This document shows positions 38,098 through 41,306 of a stretch of DNA of 41,306 bases, piece after piece; position 1 is the first letter of the stretch, and every line of letters starts with the position of its first letter. The DNA comes from CAYHWE01 sp964360445. GTDB lineage: Bacteria; Patescibacteriota; Patescibacteriia; Patescibacteriales; JAKAJF01. The translations under genes and the position numbers were made by a program. Where the stretch lies: assembly GCA_964360445.1 (NCBI GenBank), contig CAYHWE010000005.1, positions 1 to 41,306 on the forward strand, in the 5' to 3' direction. The notes beneath the pieces are model-generated. The model had not been told where the DNA came from. It made no database searches and was given only the letters and a program-made list of their open reading frames with translations.

Positions 38098-38232
38098 AAC
38101 TTTTAACAATTTACAGTTAACAATTAACTCAGATGCAAAAAAAATAAAAAAGTTCCTACCCTTTTTACTTTTTACTTTTGACTTTTTACTTATTCTCATC
38201 CTAATATATTTTTCTAATTTAAGCAAGAAAAA

Positions 38233-38252
38233 GCCGACCCCTAAAGGTCGGC
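38233..38252 (-). terminator. Terminator overlapping the stop of the 112-aa gene
   Basis: GCCGACC/GGTCGGC with a 6-base loop, then TTTTTC on the minus strand; the stop codon lies in the loop. Confidence 0.8.
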
Positions 38253-38579
38253 GGCATAAGACTTGCATTTTGGAACCTGCATCTGGCATATTTCGTACTC
38301 AAATCCTTTTGTTATCTGAAGAAAGGCGGGATCGCAAACATAACAACCATAATTTAAAAGTTCTTCTAATAAAGGCGACATATCCTCCTCGCATAACAAT
38401 ACTCCCAACCGATCGTCTCCGTAACCCCAAACTATGACTTGTTTAAAAGTTTCTTCATCTAAAGAATCGAGTACGTCCGAATCAAATATTACAAGAGCTT
38501 TTTTTATTACAAATAAATTGCCGTTAAGCACATCCTTGATATTTGCAGATTTTGTTATGGGCCCCACAGATTCCGCCAT
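38241..38579 (-). CDS. Protein of unknown function downstream of recO (112 aa)
   Basis: Not recognised. GGGAGGTGAG lies just before the ATG, and only 11 bases separate it from the recO stop, so they are co-transcribed. Predicted alternating strand/helix (FVIKKALVIFDSDVLDSLDEETFKQVIVWGYGDD, LGVLLCEEDMSPLLEELLNYGCYVCDPAFLQI) with several Cys; a Rossmann-like or receiver-like fold is possible but no family signature is seen. Cytosolic. The stop codon is inside the terminator hairpin. Confidence 0.7.
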   Translation of the reverse strand: MAESVGPITKSANIKDVLNGNLFVIKKALVIFDSDVLDSLDEETFKQVIVWGYGDDRLGVLLCEEDMSPLLEELLNYGCYVCDPAFLQITKGFEYEICQMQVPKCKSYAADL

Positions 38580-38590
38580 TACTCACCTCC

Positions 38591-39295
38591 CTAATGCCGA
38601 TTTTGTAAGAACGAATTTATCGCCTCCTTTATTTCTACTGATAATTTATCATTGATTTTCAACTTAATCAAGTAATCAAAATCCTCTTCCAGCATCAATC
38701 TCAAGACCTTTATGCAGTCATCAGAAACCTTCAATCCCCTGAAGACCGCGCACTTTCCGCAAACCAGTCCATTCCTCTCATAATTGAAAAAGTTATTCCC
38801 GGGCTTGAGCCTGTCCCTGCAGGCCGCGCAAGAGTATAAATCCGGCCTGTATCCCGATAAAGAAATCAGCCTGAGAAAAAACCAGGCCGGCAGAAGCCCA
38901 TGACTTGGAATTCCGGGATCATCCAGTTTTAAAAAACTTTCCGACAATAAAGAAAATATTTTTTCATCTTTTTCTCCGATATCGATCATTCTGTCGATAG
39001 CCTGCAAGATGCTTCCGGCATGCAGATTTTTTTCTAGATCGTTTTTCGCGTTTCCGAAACAATTTATGGCCTTGGCGCTTCCGGCGTAATCGAATTGCTT
39101 GCCTCGCACGATCATCAGATCGACAAGATTCATCGGTTCCAGATGCCCGGCCAATTTTGAATTTATCTTTTTCGTCCCGCGGGCGACAAGATGCAATTTC
39201 CCTTTTTCCAGACTATAAACCGTCACCTTCGTATCCGATTCCCGGAAAGGCTCGCGTCTTAAAATTATAGCTTTTGTATTGAATGTTTCTTCCAT
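38591..39295 (-). CDS. recO: DNA repair protein RecO
   Basis: 234 aa, normal length. N-terminal OB fold (TKAIILRREPFRESDTKVTVYSLEKGKLHLVARGTKK), a helical middle, and a zinc finger (CAACRDRL...CGKC). It loads RecA onto SSB-coated DNA together with RecR in gap repair. It shares a transcript with the 112-aa orphan. lexA is in the same window, so part of the DNA-damage response is covered here. Confidence 0.93.
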   Translation of the reverse strand: MEETFNTKAIILRREPFRESDTKVTVYSLEKGKLHLVARGTKKINSKLAGHLEPMNLVDLMIVRGKQFDYAGSAKAINCFGNAKNDLEKNLHAGSILQAIDRMIDIGEKDEKIFSLLSESFLKLDDPGIPSHGLLPAWFFLRLISLSGYRPDLYSCAACRDRLKPGNNFFNYERNGLVCGKCAVFRGLKVSDDCIKVLRLMLEEDFDYLIKLKINDKLSVEIKEAINSFLQNRH

Positions 39296-39307
39296 AACAA
39301 AGAAAAA

Positions 39308-39332
39308 AGGAGGCGTGAATACTGCCTCCTTA
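39308..39332 (-). terminator. Terminator of the 73-aa orphan
   Basis: AAGGAGGC/GCCTCCTT, 8-bp stem with a 9-base loop, then TTTTTTC on the minus strand. Confidence 0.8.
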
Positions 39333-39334
39333 GA

Positions 39335-39556
39335 TTACGGGCCGGCAAAGCATTTATCGAAGCCTTGCGAACCTTGATGTTTATGTATAACTGCCTCCAG
39401 ATTGCCTTTTAGATACTTCGCGTAGCCATCCGACACTCCCGCGCCCAACAGATAAATAGCGATTATCCTGATTGATCTTGCATCAATATGGACAACGCCA
39501 TTCACTTTGCAAGCACCGGCAAAAACGCACGGCTGATTTTGGTTTATGCAGCCCAT
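39335..39556 (-). CDS. Small Cys-containing protein of unknown function (73 aa)
   Basis: Not recognised. GGGAGGTG five bases before ATG 39556 fixes the start. Cys residues at the N-terminus (MGCINQNQPCVFAGACK) and one near the end (DKCFAGP); the middle (VVHIDARSIRIIAIYLLGAGVSDGYAKYL) is mildly hydrophobic. It has its own promoter inside the end of ruvX and a terminator at the stop. It belongs to the compact-orphan group. Confidence 0.7.
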   Translation of the reverse strand: MGCINQNQPCVFAGACKVNGVVHIDARSIRIIAIYLLGAGVSDGYAKYLKGNLEAVIHKHQGSQGFDKCFAGP

Positions 39557-39593
39557 AAACACCTCCCTTTTAAGGATTAGAAAGAACGAGGGC

Positions 39594-39968
39594 CTATATA
39601 TTATCAAAAAATTGCTGCAAAATCAACATTGCGGCTATTTCGTCCCTTGACGCTTTTGTTTTCTTGTCGCCAGCCAGCGCGTCAGCCGCTTTGCTTGATA
39701 AACGTTCATCTAAAAGTTCTATCTTCACATCCGTATTTTTCTTTAAAAAATCCATGAATCGTTCAAACTTTTTTGATACCGGAAAATCAGGGTTAACCAT
39801 AGACACCGGCTTCCCGACCACGAGACAATCAATTTCTTCTTTCTTGATTATATCCAAAATCCCTTCTTTTGTGTTTACAACAGAATACGGGCTGGCGATC
39901 TTAATTTCGTCATCCCCCATCGCCAAGCCTATCCTTGCTTCACCCCAATCGATGCCTAAATATTTCAT
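39594..39968 (-). CDS. ruvX: RuvX/YqgF-type RNase H-fold nuclease
   Basis: 124 aa. Acidic site residues in YLGIDWGEARIGLA (Asp), IELLDERLSS (Glu) and SRDEIAAMLILQQF (Asp). Known roles: putative Holliday-junction resolvase and pre-16S rRNA nuclease. An ATG two codons earlier is possible. Slightly short (family about 135-150 aa) because the central loop is reduced. It is followed by the 73-aa orphan, whose promoter lies in its last codons. Confidence 0.92.
   Translation of the reverse strand: MKYLGIDWGEARIGLAMGDDEIKIASPYSVVNTKEGILDIIKKEEIDCLVVGKPVSMVNPDFPVSKKFERFMDFLKKNTDVKIELLDERLSSKAADALAGDKKTKASRDEIAAMLILQQFFDNI
39598..39626 (-). promoter_or_regulatory. Promoter of the 73-aa orphan inside ruvX
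   Basis: TTGATT, 17 bases, TAATAT on the minus strand, overlapping the ruvX 3' end. Confidence 0.5.
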
Positions 39969-39988
39969 ATGCAATCAAAGAAACAAGA

Positions 39989-40047
39989 AAGCATTTAAGC
40001 AAGAAAACAGATATTTAATGCTTATTTGCTTATTTGTTTAAATGCTT
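39989..40047. repeat. Inverted repeat between map and ruvX
   Basis: AAGCATTTAA and TTAAATGCTT frame a stretch with repeated AAGCA(A)/TTGCTTATT blocks; it overlaps the map stop codon and may act as a weak terminator. Confidence 0.4.
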
Positions 40048-40826
40048 AATTGTGTTAAAACTTCATGCCCTTTTTCAGTAATTGCAATCGTATGCTCGAA
40101 ATGCGCGCTCAATTCTCCGTCCGCAGTCATGATGGACATCCCGTCTTTTCCTGTTTTTATCTTTGACGAACCAATATTAACCATCGGTTCGACGGCTAAA
40201 ACCATGCCGGGCTCAAGAACGAAATCGAACTCATTATCAATTACGAAATTGGGGACATTCGGCGCTTCATGCACGGCCTTGCCGACACCATGCCCAACCA
40301 GATCGCGGACCACGGAAAAACCGTTCTTTTCCGCATGAGTCTGCACGGCTCTCGCGATGTCATTCAAAGTATTCTTCGGCTTCATCTGTCTGATGGCCAA
40401 ATCCAGGCACTCTCTTGTGACTTTTATCAGCTTTTTCGCCTGTTCTGAAATTTTCCCGACAGCGACTGTTTCCGCCATATCTGTATAAAATCCTTGTTCA
40501 CCTTTTTTGAACGGATATTCCATCCCTATGTCTATACCGAGAATATCTCCGCCATTCAGGACTCTTGCCGGAATCGCGGGCGCGTGCACGACTTCATTAT
40601 TGATCGAAGCGCAGAGAGCTGTCGGGAAAGGCCTGCCTCCGGATTTATAGCCTTTAAAAGAAGGTCTTCCCCCGGCCTCATCTATAAGCCTGCAAGCTAC
40701 CTCCTCAAGATGCGCCGTATCCACCCCCGGCTTAACTTCTTTTTTTATCTGATATAGTATCTTAGCTAAAATCTGCCCTCCTTCTTTGATTTTTTCTATT
40801 TCTTCTTTTGTCTTATAAATAATCAT
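40038..40826 (-). CDS. map: Methionine aminopeptidase type I
   Basis: 262 aa. All five metal ligands are visible: Asp in LGIDIGMEY, Asp in FYTDMAETV, His in DLVGHGVGKAVHE, Glu in AVEPMVNIG and Glu in AHFEHTIAIT. It removes the initiator Met from nascent proteins. The insert around EYPFKKGEQGFYTDM is slightly longer than in E. coli, as in many Patescibacteria (from memory). No ribosome site before the ATG. Confidence 0.96.
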   Translation of the reverse strand: MIIYKTKEEIEKIKEGGQILAKILYQIKKEVKPGVDTAHLEEVACRLIDEAGGRPSFKGYKSGGRPFPTALCASINNEVVHAPAIPARVLNGGDILGIDIGMEYPFKKGEQGFYTDMAETVAVGKISEQAKKLIKVTRECLDLAIRQMKPKNTLNDIARAVQTHAEKNGFSVVRDLVGHGVGKAVHEAPNVPNFVIDNEFDFVLEPGMVLAVEPMVNIGSSKIKTGKDGMSIMTADGELSAHFEHTIAITEKGHEVLTQLSI

Positions 40827-40881
40827 AATATAATCACAAATTAAATCCTACACGCTAAACGCTGCGCAACAAAACCCTATC

Positions 40882-41306
40882 TTACACATTGCTTGCCATA
40901 TTATACATAGGAAGGATGATCGCCGCAACCATGACACCTACCGCAAGACCCATCACAACCATGATTATCGGCTCCATCAGAACCATCAGATTAGCAACGA
41001 TATTGTTTATCTCCCTGGCATAAAAATCCGTAATCCTAGCCAAAACTATATCTAATTTTCCTGTTTTTTCACCGATGCTCATCATTTGTGAAACCATCTT
41101 TGGGATTTCTTTGCTGTTCACAAAAACGCTGGAAATCGAATTTCCTTCTTCCACTTCTTTTATCGTTTTTTCAATCAATTCTTTATAAATCTCGTTGCTT
41201 ACGACTTCACCGGCTATCCTCAGCCCTTCCGTTATCGTAACGCCGCCGACAATCAGTGTGTGCATCGATCTTGTAAAACGGACCAAGTAGATCCTTTGGA
41301 ATAATT
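40882..41306 (-). CDS. PilC/GspF-family inner-membrane assembly protein (5' part outside window)
   Basis: At least 141 codons, open to the window edge; the TTG at 41286 is not a true start because the frame continues (IYLVRFTRSMHTLIVGGVTITEGL is internal to the family). The second GspF domain is seen: LRIAGEVVSN, EVEEGNSISSVF, PKMVSQMMSIGEKTGKLD, and the last membrane helix LMEPIIMVVMGLAVGVMVAAIILPMYNM. Role: platform protein of type IV pili or type II secretion. Pili are typical of Patescibacteria; the rest of the locus is beyond the edge. Confidence 0.93.
   Translation of the reverse strand, partial: LFQRIYLVRFTRSMHTLIVGGVTITEGLRIAGEVVSNEIYKELIEKTIKEVEEGNSISSVFVNSKEIPKMVSQMMSIGEKTGKLDIVLARITDFYAREINNIVANLMVLMEPIIMVVMGLAVGVMVAAIILPMYNMASNV

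Noticed and set aside
38098..38289. 64-codon N-terminal extension of aspartyl-tRNA synthetase
   Set aside because: The extension is low-complexity spacer with direct repeats; the OB fold begins at ATG 38097 as in the family.
1..41306. CRISPR array, prophage, insertion sequence or biosynthetic cluster
   Set aside because: No regularly spaced repeats, integrase, transposase, phage structural gene or cluster of biosynthetic enzymes was seen.

Overview
The window looks like a piece of a small-genome bacterium of the Candidatus Patescibacteria (CPR) type. This is inferred from very short spacers, the domain families DUF5667, DUF5671 and DUF5676, a split set of housekeeping genes (typA, lexA, lon, rlmH, aspS, recO, ruvX, map, uppP, one tRNA-Asn), and many genes with no Shine-Dalgarno sequence whose -10 box sits directly before the ATG. 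TGA, TAA and TAG are all used as stops, so the standard bacterial code applies. No rRNA, prophage, transposase or CRISPR array was seen.

Layout. 1-7.6 kb: a partial B12-binding radical SAM gene, typA, a small orphan, a C39-like peptidase divergent from an unusual sigma-70 factor with a 275-residue charged N-terminus, then a minus-strand run of DUF1059, PP2C phosphatase and YgjP-type metallopeptidase. 7.7-8.7 kb: a structured RNA and lexA. 8.7-11.7 kb: coiled-coil orphan, thrC, a VTT-domain membrane protein, a small orphan. 11.8-12.7 kb: an odd plus-strand unit with a palindrome over its promoter, mini-ORFs with good ribosome sites, a strongly foldable GC-rich stretch, and a 54-aa Cys-rich ORF. 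13-17 kb: an ECF sigma factor with its overlapping DUF5667 membrane partner, then GlsB, CHRD-like and DUF1059 envelope/stress genes and a lone LigD phosphoesterase domain. 17.1-21.9 kb: a second copy of the structured RNA, acylphosphatase, an anchored orphan, and a second ECF sigma cluster with two secreted LGDLF-repeat proteins. 21.9-33.5 kb: CapA, rlmH, lon, a short S4 protein, TspO, YhiN flavoprotein, an ABC-F ATPase broken by one in-frame stop, LRR lipoprotein, FN3 protein and a DUF5676 protein. 33.5-41.3 kb: tRNA-Asn, a NADAR-like gene, DUF5671, uppP, aspS, recO, ruvX, map and the end of a PilC/GspF gene.

Three things stand out. (1) A two-copy RNA (7719-7876 and 17105-17249, minus strand) has the same extended -10 promoter, the same conserved core, two interleaved helices that form a pseudoknot with compensatory changes between copies, and a terminator whose left arm can instead pair with the 5' end. 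This is riboswitch-like architecture that I cannot match to a known class. (2) Two ECF sigma factors appear to have readable promoters. TGTAATG-N15-CGTC lies before the 14.9 kb sigma gene and before the FN3 protein. GTAACATT-N14-CGTAATAT lies before both LGDLF-repeat proteins, which are interleaved with two related small cationic peptides. (3) The plus-strand mini-ORF unit at 11.8-12.5 kb resembles no gene family I know.

Genes that appear to work together: sigma factor, DUF5667 protein and FN3 protein (envelope stress circuit); second sigma factor, peptides and LGDLF proteins (secreted-protein circuit); recO with its small neighbour; rpsD-like, the 175-aa ORF and lon in one minus-strand run; YhiN with a catalytically dead acylphosphatase.
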